Of a stretch of DNA of 44,414 bases, positions 38,223-44,414 are shown piece after piece. This DNA is from Bacteroidaceae bacterium. Its GTDB lineage: Bacteria; Bacteroidota; Bacteroidia; Bacteroidales; Bacteroidaceae. The stretch spans positions 1 to 44,414 of the forward strand of contig JAFUFK010000007.1 of the NCBI GenBank assembly GCA_017469925.1, read 5' to 3'. The position numbers were made by a program, and so were the translations under genes. Numbering within the stretch: position 1 is the stretch's first letter; each line of letters begins with the position of its first letter. A model generated the notes under the pieces. The model had not been told where the DNA came from. It made no database searches and saw nothing but the letters and a program-made list of their open reading frames with translations.

Positions 38223-39797
38223 ATGACAAAGCGTTATTTCATGATGGCAGTGTTGCTGGCAGCAACCACCATCGCAATGGGACAGAACACATATCTTAAC
38301 GACCAGCTGACGGCCACTGACGACATCGACGGTACGGCACGCTACGTCGGCATGGGCGGCGCTATGGGCGCCCTGGGAGCCGACCTCTCGGTCATCAGCT
38401 CCAACCCCGCCGGCATCGGCCTCTACCGCAAGAACGACATCGGACTGACCTTCGGCGCCGTCGTTCCCAACAAGGCAGGCGGATGGAACAGCGACGACTC
38501 CCGTGCCTACGGCGAGAAGTTGGCACGCGCCAGCTTCGACCAGGCCGGCATCGTCTGGAGCATAAAGACGGGTGGCAAGAAGCTGAAGTTCGTCAACTTC
38601 GCCTTCAACTACCAGAAGAAGGCCAACTACAACATGGGCTTCTATGCCGATAACCTCGCCCTCGGCGGACTCTCGCAGATGGACCAAATGGCAGAACTGG
38701 CAACGGATTTCTACGACCCCGATAACGTCCAGCCTAATTTGTCAGATTTGGCAGCAAAAGAGGGCTTCTTGACCTATGATGAGGGCAATGATGTATTCTA
38801 CAACAACTACGGAGGCGAGTGCGGTTACTACACCCGCCACCAGCGCGGTTCCCTGCAGGCGTACGACTTCAACGTATCGTTCAACGTCAACGACCGCTTC
38901 TACACCGGTCTGACCATCGGTGCCGACAACATGAACTACCTCTCCTGGAGCTCCTACTACGAGCAGAGCCAGGACGACCAGGGCAACTACGGCGACTACG
39001 ACCTCTACAACGACCGCGAAATCGACGGTCACGGCGTCAACGTCAAGTGGGGCTTCATCGTGCGTCCCGTCGAGACCAGTCCCTTCCGCATCGGCCTGGC
39101 CATCGAGACTCCGACCTGGTACCGCATCAAGTCGAGCACCCTCTACGACTTGACTGACTATGATGGGTACCGTACCGACACGAAGGAGAGTTACCTCGAG
39201 ACCACCATCCGCACCCCCTGGCGTGCCCGTCTGAGCATGGGCTCCACCGTCGATAAGATACTGGCCTGGGGCGTCGAGTACGAGTTTGCCAACGCCTCGA
39301 AGACCCGCATGGGCTACCCCAGCGACGGCTACTACGACTCCTACAAGAGCACCGAGGACAAGGCCATGACCCAACTGACGAAGAACACCCTGCGCGGGCA
39401 GCACACCCTGAAACTCGGCCTCGAGATTAAGCCCACCGACGCACTGGCCCTGCGCGTAGGTTACAACTTCGTATCCTCGCGCTACAAGAAGAATCCCACC
39501 TTCGACCAGTACCAGATCGACTCGTACGCTATGAACTACCAGACCTCGACCGACTACATGACCCTGGGCGCTGCCAACATCGTCACCTTCGGTCTGGGCT
39601 ACAAGTACAAGAAGTTCTATGCCGACCTGGCCTACAAGTATCGTGCCCAGGGCGCCAAGTGCTATGCCTTCGACACGGGCTTCACCGAGGGAGACTTTGG
39701 TGCTGACTTCCCCGAACTGAAGGGAGCCACCATCGAACCCGTCGATCTCGACCTCAACCGCCACCAACTGATGCTCTCGCTCGGCTTCAAGTTCTGA
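38223..39797 (+). CDS. OmpP1/FadL-family outer-membrane transport protein
   Basis: 524 residues with a signal peptide (MTKRYFMMAVLLAATTIAMGQ). The segment ARYVGMGGAMGALGADLSVISSNPAGIGLYRKNDIG (about 40-75) is the FadL/OmpP1 N-terminal hatch with the NPAG motif. The rest is beta-barrel-like with alternating hydrophobic strands, ending RHQLMLSLGFKF, with a terminal Phe as expected for outer-membrane assembly. The family moves hydrophobic compounds across the outer membrane. It lies 68 bases after the Tyr/Trp-rich gene and is followed by a very strong stem-loop. Confidence 0.9.
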   Translation: MTKRYFMMAVLLAATTIAMGQNTYLNDQLTATDDIDGTARYVGMGGAMGALGADLSVISSNPAGIGLYRKNDIGLTFGAVVPNKAGGWNSDDSRAYGEKLARASFDQAGIVWSIKTGGKKLKFVNFAFNYQKKANYNMGFYADNLALGGLSQMDQMAELATDFYDPDNVQPNLSDLAAKEGFLTYDEGNDVFYNNYGGECGYYTRHQRGSLQAYDFNVSFNVNDRFYTGLTIGADNMNYLSWSSYYEQSQDDQGNYGDYDLYNDREIDGHGVNVKWGFIVRPVETSPFRIGLAIETPTWYRIKSSTLYDLTDYDGYRTDTKESYLETTIRTPWRARLSMGSTVDKILAWGVEYEFANASKTRMGYPSDGYYDSYKSTEDKAMTQLTKNTLRGQHTLKLGLEIKPTDALALRVGYNFVSSRYKKNPTFDQYQIDSYAMNYQTSTDYMTLGAANIVTFGLGYKYKKFYADLAYKYRAQGAKCYAFDTGFTEGDFGADFPELKGATIEPVDLDLNRHQLMLSLGFKF

Positions 39798-39817
39798 TTG
39801 CCCGGCGTCATTTTCAC

Positions 39818-39869
39818 AAGAGACAGCATCCCCGGCTCTCGATGGTGAGAGTCGGGGATGCTGTCTCTT
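39818..39869. terminator. Strong bidirectional terminator
   Basis: A 16-bp perfect outer stem (AAGAGACAGCATCCCC and GGGGATGCTGTCTCTT) with a further GGCTCTC/GAGAGTC inner stem and a small loop. It ends the porin transcript and, in the other direction, the DUF1294 operon. Confidence 0.92.
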
Positions 39870-39890
39870 ATTCCCTATTGCACTACTCGT

Positions 39891-40160
39891 TCAGCGGAAG
39901 AAGAAGTACCAGCAGAGCAGGGCGACCTGGAGCAGGATGATGAGGGGTATGCCCAGTCGGAACGACCAGTGCTGGGTCTTGTGACGCCATACTTGCATGC
40001 CGAGCAGGGCGCCTACGCTGCCACCGAAGATGGCCAGCAGGAAGAGGGTGCTCTCGGGCGTGCGCCAGCGGTCGTTCTTGGCTTTCCACTTGTCCCAGCC
40101 GAAGACGAAGAAGGTGATGATGGTCATCACGAGCAGGTAGATGATGAGGTATTTCCACAT
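39891..40160 (-). CDS. DUF1294-family small membrane protein
   Basis: 89 residues. Transmembrane segments are visible at about 4-20 (YLIIYLLVMTIITFFVF), possibly one around 38-55, and at 68-87. The FGWDKWKAK motif at 20-28 and the LLAIFGGSVGALLGMQVWRHKTQHWSF segment are characteristic of DUF1294. The family's function is not established. It is the last gene of a three-gene minus-strand unit and is separated from the FHA gene by heptamer repeats. Confidence 0.9.
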   Translation of the reverse strand: MWKYLIIYLLVMTIITFFVFGWDKWKAKNDRWRTPESTLFLLAIFGGSVGALLGMQVWRHKTQHWSFRLGIPLIILLQVALLCWYFFFR

Positions 40161-40163
40161 AAT

Positions 40164-40207
40164 GTTTAACGGTTAATGGTTAACGTTTAATGGGTTAATG
40201 GGTTAAG
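40164..40207. repeat. Heptamer/octamer repeat spacer
   Basis: GTTTAAC, GGTTAAT, GGTTAAC and GTTTAAT (seven bases each) are followed by two eight-base units, GGGTTAAT and GGGTTAAG. It fills the gap between the DUF1294 and FHA genes and overlaps the FHA stop codon. Confidence 0.7.
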
Positions 40208-40731
40208 GAGTCTGAGGCTGTGCGCAGGATGAGGGTGGTGGCTCCGATGGTGACGATGCTGCCTTCGGAGAGCCGGACGCGGTCCTGGTCGCGCAGGATG
40301 TCGTTCATGTAGAAGGTGCCCGTGCCCGAGGGGGCATCGCGCAGGATGTACTGCAACTTTCCGCGCTTGTCGCGCTGGACGCGTATGATGCAGTGCTTGG
40401 TATCGACGCTGGGGTCGCGCGTCTCGATGGGCGTGTTGATGTCGGTGCCTCGCACGTAGCGGCCGATGACGTTGTCGCCCATCTTGAGGGGGATGACCTG
40501 CTTGTAGTGGAAGACGTTCTCCACGACCACTATGCTGCCGCACTCCTCATGGCCCTCCCGCTCGTCGAGGTGGCGCTCCTCGTGGCGGTCGCGCAGGCGG
40601 CTCACCCCGATGCGTATGCCGAACTGCTTCTGGCACTGTGGGCACTGGAAGACGAGTTGCTGCCCCTGGGCGTACTGGGTCTCGTCGAACGTAATGTAAT
40701 TATCGCATTTCGGACAACGGACTCGTTTCAT
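40195..40731 (-). CDS. Zinc-ribbon plus FHA domain protein
   Basis: 178 residues from the ATG at 40731. An open frame 102 bases longer exists, but it is made of heptamer repeats and is not protein-like. Four cysteines in two CPxC pairs (6-9 and 30-33) make an N-terminal zinc ribbon. A disordered charged linker follows, then an FHA domain from about 80 to 175 (VIGRYVRG, DPSVDTKHCIIRV, ILRDAPSGTGTFYMN). FHA domains bind phosphothreonine, so it is probably a signalling adaptor; no kinase is nearby. It lies between the SPOR/HU-like gene and the DUF1294 gene. Confidence 0.87.
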   Translation of the reverse strand: MKRVRCPKCDNYITFDETQYAQGQQLVFQCPQCQKQFGIRIGVSRLRDRHEERHLDEREGHEECGSIVVVENVFHYKQVIPLKMGDNVIGRYVRGTDINTPIETRDPSVDTKHCIIRVQRDKRGKLQYILRDAPSGTGTFYMNDILRDQDRVRLSEGSIVTIGATTLILRTASDSLTH

Positions 40732-40736
40732 GGAGG

Positions 40737-40806
40737 GGTGAGAGGTGAGAGGTGTGAGGTGAGAGGTGAGTGGTGAGGGGTGAGAGGTGAGGGGTGAGAG
40801 GTGAGA
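40737..40806. repeat. Ten-copy GGTGAGA heptamer array
   Basis: Ten consecutive seven-base units, mostly GGTGAGA with variants GGTGTGA, GGTGAGT and GGTGAGG, fill the gap between the stop of the SPOR gene (40811) and the start of the FHA gene (40731). Confidence 0.85.
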
Positions 40807-40810
40807 GGGG

Positions 40811-41767
40811 CTATAGCTGCATGACCCAGGCACCGCTGTATTCGTCAGAGCGCGAACGGACGTCGCGGGCTCCCTCCTGGGCCGCCTCCTCGGTAGGATA
40901 GTGGCCTACGACGACGCGCACCATGCGACCGCTCTCGACCACACGGGCGCTGAGGAAACCGCGCTCGGTGAGCAGGCTGACGTACTCGCGGGCATTCTTC
41001 ATCGGGACGGCGCTGGCCAGTACGATGCAGTACTCGCCCTCCTGGCCGACGGCGGGTGCTGCCGTGGGCGCTGCGGCGGGCTTGGGAGCCTCCTGGGCCT
41101 GGGCCTGCGGGGCCTCGGCCTTTGCCGACGAATGCAGGCTGACGGTGGGCACGAGCATCTCACGCAGACTGCTGCGCAGCTGGCGGCCGTCGTCCTGACC
41201 GGGCAGGCTGAAGACCATGAACAGCAGTATGGCGGCACAGGCAGCCACGACGATGTTGGCAATGTTGCGGTTGATGCGGATGGTGATGGCCTCCTGGTCG
41301 GCCTCCATCGAGGCGGCGAGGGGCACCGTCTTGGCCCGTCGCGGCTCGGCCTGCTGGCTGAAGTGGTAGGCATCGAGCCCATAGAACTCGGGGGTGGTGA
41401 CGCCAGACTCGTGGGGACGGAAAAGGAGCATCCCGTCGTCCTCGCGCGAGAAGTCGCCTATGGCACCGAACTCGGCATAGCCCTCGTCCTCGAGCTGTTG
41501 CTGGAAGTCGGCTACCCACGTGGTAAGCATCTGGGCCGCCTGGTCGCGCCCGGTGCGGTAGATGGCCCCGACGGAGTCGAGCAGCAGGGTGTCGCCCTGA
41601 GTCAGCTCGGCATTGAAGCGCACGGAACGGTAGGGGGGCAGGAAGGCCTCCTCCTCAGCGTCCCAGCGGGCGTCCTGCTGCTGAACGATGAAGGTGCCGA
41701 CACCTGGCATAACCACGTAATCGTGGTTAAGCAGGAGATACTCGACGAGTGTGGGCAGTTGATTCAT
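40811..41767 (-). CDS. SPOR-domain protein with HU-like N-terminal module
   Basis: 318 residues. The N-terminal about 130 residues fit the HU/CCDC81-like bacterial domains found in Bacteroidetes SPOR proteins (LVEYLLLNHDYVVMPGVGTFI, then a second unit with YGLDAYHF). One transmembrane helix follows (169-188, IANIVVAACAAILLFMVFSL). An Ala/Pro-rich periplasmic linker precedes a SPOR domain at about 244-318, which binds denuded peptidoglycan at division sites. It therefore links the cytoplasm to the cell wall. It heads an operon with the FHA and DUF1294 genes. The -7 box is only four bases from the start codon, so the mRNA is probably leaderless. Confidence 0.88.
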   Translation of the reverse strand: MNQLPTLVEYLLLNHDYVVMPGVGTFIVQQQDARWDAEEEAFLPPYRSVRFNAELTQGDTLLLDSVGAIYRTGRDQAAQMLTTWVADFQQQLEDEGYAEFGAIGDFSREDDGMLLFRPHESGVTTPEFYGLDAYHFSQQAEPRRAKTVPLAASMEADQEAITIRINRNIANIVVAACAAILLFMVFSLPGQDDGRQLRSSLREMLVPTVSLHSSAKAEAPQAQAQEAPKPAAAPTAAPAVGQEGEYCIVLASAVPMKNAREYVSLLTERGFLSARVVESGRMVRVVVGHYPTEEAAQEGARDVRSRSDEYSGAWVMQL

Positions 41768-41771
41768 ACTG

Positions 41772-41779
41772 CAAAGTTA
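41772..41779 (-). promoter_or_regulatory. Promoter -7 box of SPOR operon (leaderless)
   Basis: On the minus strand this is TAACTTTG, four bases ahead of the ATG at 41767. The expected transcription start falls on or beside the start codon. Confidence 0.6.
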
Positions 41780-41824
41780 CAAAAAGAATTCGGAATACGG
41801 CACAGTGTTTAGCGATTTTTTTTG

Positions 41825-41832
41825 TACTTTTG
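41825..41832 (+). promoter_or_regulatory. Promoter -7 box of rmlC
   Basis: TACTTTTG, 28 bases ahead of the start codon at 41861. A weak -33 is possible. Confidence 0.6.
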
Positions 41833-41860
41833 TGCTGATAATACTAAAATCGACTAAGAT

Positions 41861-42409
41861 ATGGACTACATCATGACGGAACTCGAGGGTGTCTGGATAC
41901 TGGAGCCACGGGTGTTTGGCGATTCACGCGGTTATTTCATGGAGACGTGGAAACAGGCTGACTTTGAACGACATATAGGTCAAGTAGATTTTGTGCAGGA
42001 CAACGAATCCAGGTCCTCCCGCGGCGTACTGCGCGGCCTGCATTATCAGCAGGGCGAGTGGAGCCAGGCCAAGCTCGTGCGCGTCATCCAAGGGCGTGTG
42101 CTGGACGTAGCCGTTGACCTGCGTCGGTCGTCGCCCACCTTCGGCCGCCACCTGACGGTGGAGTTGAGCGGGGAGAACAAGCGCCAGTTCTACATTCCCC
42201 GCGGTTTTGCCCACGGCTTCCTGGTCCTGAGCGACGAGGCCATCTTCACCTACAAGGTCGATAACGCCTACCACCCCGAGGCCGAGCAGAGCATCCGCTT
42301 CGACGACCCCCGGCTCCACATCCAGTGGCCCATCGCCAGAGAGGAGATGCTGCTCTCCGCGAAGGACCTCGGCGGCCGCCCGTTCGCCGATGCCCCCAAG
42401 TTCGACTAA
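41861..42409 (+). CDS. rfbC: dTDP-4-dehydrorhamnose 3,5-epimerase
   Basis: 182 residues, the usual length of RmlC. GVWILEPRVFGDSRGYFMETW near the start, NESRSSRGVLRGLHYQ (with catalytic His61) and YIPRGFAHGFLVLSDEA are the RmlC signatures. The enzyme epimerises dTDP-4-keto-6-deoxyglucose at C3 and C5, a step in dTDP-L-rhamnose synthesis in the cytoplasm. The start could also be the fifth codon (MTELEG). It stands alone, without rmlA, B or D in the window. A terminator and then palindrome array B follow. Confidence 0.95.
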   Translation: MDYIMTELEGVWILEPRVFGDSRGYFMETWKQADFERHIGQVDFVQDNESRSSRGVLRGLHYQQGEWSQAKLVRVIQGRVLDVAVDLRRSSPTFGRHLTVELSGENKRQFYIPRGFAHGFLVLSDEAIFTYKVDNAYHPEAEQSIRFDDPRLHIQWPIAREEMLLSAKDLGGRPFADAPKFD

Positions 42410-42444
42410 CCGCGCGCGCGTTCCATATATATATTATATAAAAA

Positions 42445-42491
42445 GGGGAACCCACCCTCTGGGGAAGAGGATGGGCTGGCTCCCTTTTTTT
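42445..42491 (+). terminator. Terminator after rmlC
   Basis: An imperfect stem around CCCTCT/AGAGG and GGGGA/TCCC is closed on its 3' side by a run of seven T (42485-42491). Confidence 0.75.
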
Positions 42492-42501
42492 GCCCCCGTT
42501 T

Positions 42502-42583
42502 GTGCCATTGATGGCACACGGCAGTGCCACCCATGACACACATTTGTGCCACCGATGGCACAAACTCGTGCCACCAGTGGCAC
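42502..42583 (+). repeat. Array B: four palindromes with exact 22-base period
   Basis: GTGCCA starts at 42502, 42524, 42546 and 42568, exactly 22 bases apart. Each unit is GTGCCA, a four-base spacer, then TGGCAC, with one mismatch in copy 2 (TGACAC). The third has arms of nine bases, TTTGTGCCA/TGGCACAAA. It is related to array A (792-877), which has a five-base spacer and a 23-base period. The next 154 bases (42584-42737) are AT-rich and hold nothing I can name. Confidence 0.85.
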
Positions 42584-42737
42584 AACGGCGGCATTGTAGT
42601 TTAACGATTTTAGTTGACTATTTTTAGCCTTATTCTTAATACGGGTTGGCCCTGTTAAACATTATTATTAATTCACGTTGACTCGACTTGACGTTAGTCA
42701 TAATTGAGGCTTACGGGGTCTTATTTCCCTACTTCTG

Positions 42738-42768
42738 TTTGCACTTTCGGAAACTTTTTGTAAATTTG
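42738..42768 (+). promoter_or_regulatory. Consensus promoter of structured leader or ncRNA
   Basis: TTTG at 42738-42741 and TAAATTTG at 42761-42768 are separated by 19 bases. This is the best promoter of the window's right end. Transcription should start near 42775. Confidence 0.78.
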
Positions 42769-42774
42769 CAACGA

Positions 42775-43005
42775 CTCTGGTTAGCCCGTGAGGGTTTGGG
42801 GTCGAAATTTTATAGGAAAAGGACGTTAACGGACGTTATCTTCGACATTCGAATCTCGCAAATTCTAAGCATCAGAAGATACGCTACGGAGCGTCCACGT
42901 AGGGTGTATTATACCTTGTTGTATGATAACTCATGACGTGGGCTAACCGAGATGCTTATTCAGATGCGAGGCCAATGCGAGAGCCAGAATGTTGGATAAG
43001 CAGGG
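42775..43005 (+). ncRNA. Candidate structured RNA (free ncRNA or long leader of HEPN operon)
   Basis: The region has no convincing open frame; the frame at 42688-42936 begins upstream of the promoter. It folds by perfect complements: GGTTAGCCC (42779-42787) with GGGCTAACC (42940-42948) closes a domain, and within it GTCGAA (42801-42806) pairs with TTCGAC (42841-42846), ACGCT with AGCGT as a tetraloop hairpin (42881-42894), and CCACGT (42895-42900) with ACGTGG (42936-42941). A further hairpin has GCTTATTC (42954-42961) and GGATAAGC (42994-43001). The repeats GGACGTTAAC/GGACGTTATC (42821-42840) and ATGCGAG twice lie inside. A 6S-like RNA is one possibility by size and closing stem. A cis-acting or antitoxin RNA for the genes downstream is another. 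Confidence 0.45.
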
Positions 43006-43097
43006 AAGTTAAGACACCCACGTCTTTCATTTACTATTAGCAGCAATTTATTAACCGCTGAATCAGGGTGGCTATAGGCACAAAAAAATTATGTACT

Positions 43098-43379
43098 ATG
43101 GAACTGGAAGAAAAAGTTAAGAAATTGGTTGTAGAATCTGATGATTTCCGAGAAAATGGGAAACGATTGGAGAATCCGAAAGTTGAAGAGGTGCTTGGGA
43201 ATTGGTTAATAACGAAAGACGAAAGCCGTAATGTCCTAAGCTTTGAGGTTAGAGTAAGATTGCGCAGAAACCTCCCAGACGGCAATTTCTCAGAACCATG
43301 CAGAATCTCAGGATATGCCAAGGAAGAAGGTGGTACACTAATATCGTCTTCTCCTAATCATGTTACTAATTTTTTCTAA
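43098..43379 (+). CDS. Unknown 93-residue protein preceding HEPN gene
   Basis: Starts at the ATG at 43098; a GTG at 43068 would add ten residues. The N-terminus is a charged helix (MELEEKVKKLVVESDDFREN), followed by a helical and then beta part (VLGNWLITKDESRNVLSFEVRVRLRRNLPDG). It has no signal peptide, membrane segment or recognised family. It is AT-rich and lies ten bases ahead of the HEPN gene. Small proteins in this position are often antitoxins of HEPN toxins, so an antitoxin role is plausible, though here it is inference from position alone. Confidence 0.6.
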   Translation: MELEEKVKKLVVESDDFRENGKRLENPKVEEVLGNWLITKDESRNVLSFEVRVRLRRNLPDGNFSEPCRISGYAKEEGGTLISSSPNHVTNFF

Positions 43380-43389
43380 CCTGACCATT

Positions 43390-43842
43390 ATGAGACAGAA
43401 GCACAGACTAAAAGATACAGAAGTTCCTTTCTTTTATAACATTATGTATCGTTATGAGGTAGAAGAAAGGAAGGGGTATAATTTTTCTCAAATCGATAAG
43501 GGAATTCGTTCTATCATAAATTTGAATAACAATCAGAAAAGTGTTTCTGGAATTATTCCTACCAATACAATATGTTATAGTGGTGGAAGCAAATCAGTTG
43601 ATTTCTTGAGGCACATAAGAAATGCATTTGCCCATTGTAACATCATAAGCGATGATACAAAAGATGTTTATACGTTTTATGATGAATGGCATAACCAATG
43701 TACAATGAAAGGTAGTATGAATAGGAATGTCTTTCACAAACTAATTAATGCAATTTTCGAAACCAAAGATGGGAAAAGGCATGATAAGGTTGTTGAAGTG
43801 AAGAGTAATCAGAATAAATCTAAAAAGAAGAAGGTAAAATGA
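43390..43842 (+). CDS. HEPN-domain protein (probable ribonuclease or toxin)
   Basis: 150 residues from the ATG at 43390; an ATG at 43360 would overlap the preceding gene by 20 bases. [11 protein letters not shown] (72-82) holds the R-x4-H motif of HEPN nucleases (Arg77, His82), within the RNAFAH form common to HEPN toxins. The N-terminal half is charged and helical, and the C-terminus is lysine-rich ([13 protein letters not shown]) and might contact RNA. HEPN proteins with this motif usually dimerise and cut RNA, often as toxins or in anti-phage systems. The gene is AT-rich, unlike the chromosome around it, which suggests transfer. It overlaps the BspA-like gene as ATGA. Confidence 0.75.
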   Translation: MRQKHRLKDTEVPFFYNIMYRYEVEERKGYNFSQIDKGIRSIINLNNNQKSVSGIIPTNTICYSGGSKSVDFLRHIRNAFAHCNIISDDTKDVYTFYDEWHNQCTMKGSMNRNVFHKLINAIFETKDGKRHDKVVEVKSNQNKSKKKKVK

Positions 43843-44336
43843 AATACAAAACATTATCAATTCTGCTTGCCGTGCTCATGAGCATGGTGGCAAGTGTGGC
43901 CTCGGCCTATGATGCCAAAATTGACGGCATTTATTACTTTTTCGACACAAGTACCATAACGGCAGAGGTGACGTATCCAAATACGACATACTCGGACTAT
44001 TCAGGCAGTGTCGTTATTCCCGAAACTGTCATCTATAACGGCACAAACTATAGCGTGACCTCTATCGGCAGGTATGCGTTCTATGGCTGCACAGGTCTGA
44101 CCTCGGTGACCATCCCCAACAGTGTGACATCTATCGGCGGACGTGCGTTCGCTGAGTGCACAGGCCTGACCTCAGTGACCATCCCCGAGAGCGTAACATC
44201 GATTGGCGATCGGGCGTTCTATAATTGCACAGGTCTGACCTCGGTGACCATCCCGAATAGCGTGACCTCTATAGGGGAATATAACCAAGAAATCAAGGGT
44301 AAGACGAACGTGGAGATTATTCCCGTAAGTGCCTGA
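43839..44336 (+). CDS. Short BspA-like leucine-rich repeat surface protein
   Basis: 165 residues with a signal peptide ([23 protein letters not shown]). A short beta region is followed by three 23-residue BspA/TpLRR repeats of the type [23 protein letters not shown], and a fourth that stops after SVTSIG. The end, [19 protein letters not shown], departs from the repeat pattern. Typical BspA proteins are far longer with a cell-surface anchor or type IX tail, so this one is probably truncated. It may still be secreted. It starts with ATGA overlap on the HEPN gene, which could be a chance result of insertion next to a surface-protein gene. Confidence 0.85.
   Translation: MKYKTLSILLAVLMSMVASVASAYDAKIDGIYYFFDTSTITAEVTYPNTTYSDYSGSVVIPETVIYNGTNYSVTSIGRYAFYGCTGLTSVTIPNSVTSIGGRAFAECTGLTSVTIPESVTSIGDRAFYNCTGLTSVTIPNSVTSIGEYNQEIKGKTNVEIIPVSA
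44053..44268 (+). repeat. 69-base tandem repeats in the BspA-like gene
   Basis: Three to four copies of a 69-base unit encode the 23-residue leucine-rich repeats and share long near-identical stretches such as CAGGTCTGACCTCGGTGACC. Such repeats are prone to copy-number change. Confidence 0.8.
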
Positions 44337-44414
44337 CAGACTGCTGATTTATGTATTCCATGTTTCGATGGGCAGGAATGCATATTGTGAAATATGACCA
44401 TCGTTCCGTTACCA

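Noticed and set aside
42502-42583. CRISPR array in the right repeat
   Set aside because: Same reasons as array A; the repeats are dyads with 4-base centres and no true spacers.
42688-42936. 82-residue open frame across the 42.7 kb promoter
   Set aside because: It begins upstream of the consensus promoter and covers the paired RNA segments. The protein is not family-like.
42775-43005. Retron or group II intron RNA
   Set aside because: No reverse transcriptase lies nearby, and no domain V-like or msr-msd layout was seen.

Overview
The window looks like a piece of a Bacteroidales chromosome, most likely Prevotellaceae (Prevotella-like). The reasons are the many promoters of the Bacteroidetes type (-7 box TAnnTTTG, some with a TTTG -33 box 19-20 bases upstream), a PPi-dependent phosphofructokinase, DUF4494 and BspA-type repeat proteins, an OmpP1/FadL-like porin, a probable type IX secretion tail and a set of plant-polysaccharide hydrolases. 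Most of the window is GC-rich. Parts of the first 8 kb and 43.06-43.84 kb are visibly AT-richer. No rRNA, tRNA, transposase, integrase or CRISPR array was seen.

Layout. 0-8.1 kb is an accessory patchwork: small unknown membrane or secreted proteins, a Crp/Fnr regulator, a class II Fic protein, an AraC regulator and two NTF2-like proteins. Five small AT-rich genes here each end at a near-palindromic element, TAAATTCCAATTTACCGC. 8.2-12.9 kb holds an SMR/Gdx exporter, a maltose-acetyltransferase-like enzyme, a hotdog thioesterase, two metallo-beta-lactamase-fold proteins and small unknown genes. 12.9-24.5 kb is a carbohydrate cluster without a SusC/SusD pair: a giant double-GH43 protein and a GH35 beta-galactosidase on the minus strand, diverging from an outer-membrane beta-barrel protein, a small secreted protein and a GH78 alpha-L-rhamnosidase. 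Together these fit removal of arabinose, galactose and rhamnose from pectin-like glycans, which is an inference. 24.5-33.5 kb is minus-strand housekeeping: an acyl-CoA synthetase-like enzyme with its own promoter and operator-like inverted repeat, then a tight operon (coiled-coil protein, PlsC-type acyltransferase, amidase/golvesin protein, small protein, YgiQ, DUF4494, YggS). 33.5-42.4 kb holds pfp, a GH25 lysozyme, prmA, a Tyr/Trp-rich secreted protein with an OmpP1/FadL-like porin, an operon of SPOR/HU-like, FHA and DUF1294 proteins, and rmlC.

The most unusual part is the right end. After rmlC come a terminator, an array of four TGCCA...TGGCA palindromes with exact period 22, and a consensus promoter feeding about 230 bases of apparently non-coding sequence with several mutually compatible helices. 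Then comes a small AT-rich operon: a 93-residue unknown protein, a HEPN-domain protein with an intact R-x4-H motif, and a shortened BspA-like leucine-rich repeat protein. A related four-palindrome array with exact period 23 sits near the left end. The RNA plus HEPN cassette is the best candidate for an undescribed toxin-antitoxin or defence unit, but its function is inferred.

A second genome-level oddity is that several spacers between co-directional genes consist almost entirely of 7- or 8-base tandem repeats. A related-looking stretch seems to have been inserted in frame inside YgiQ.
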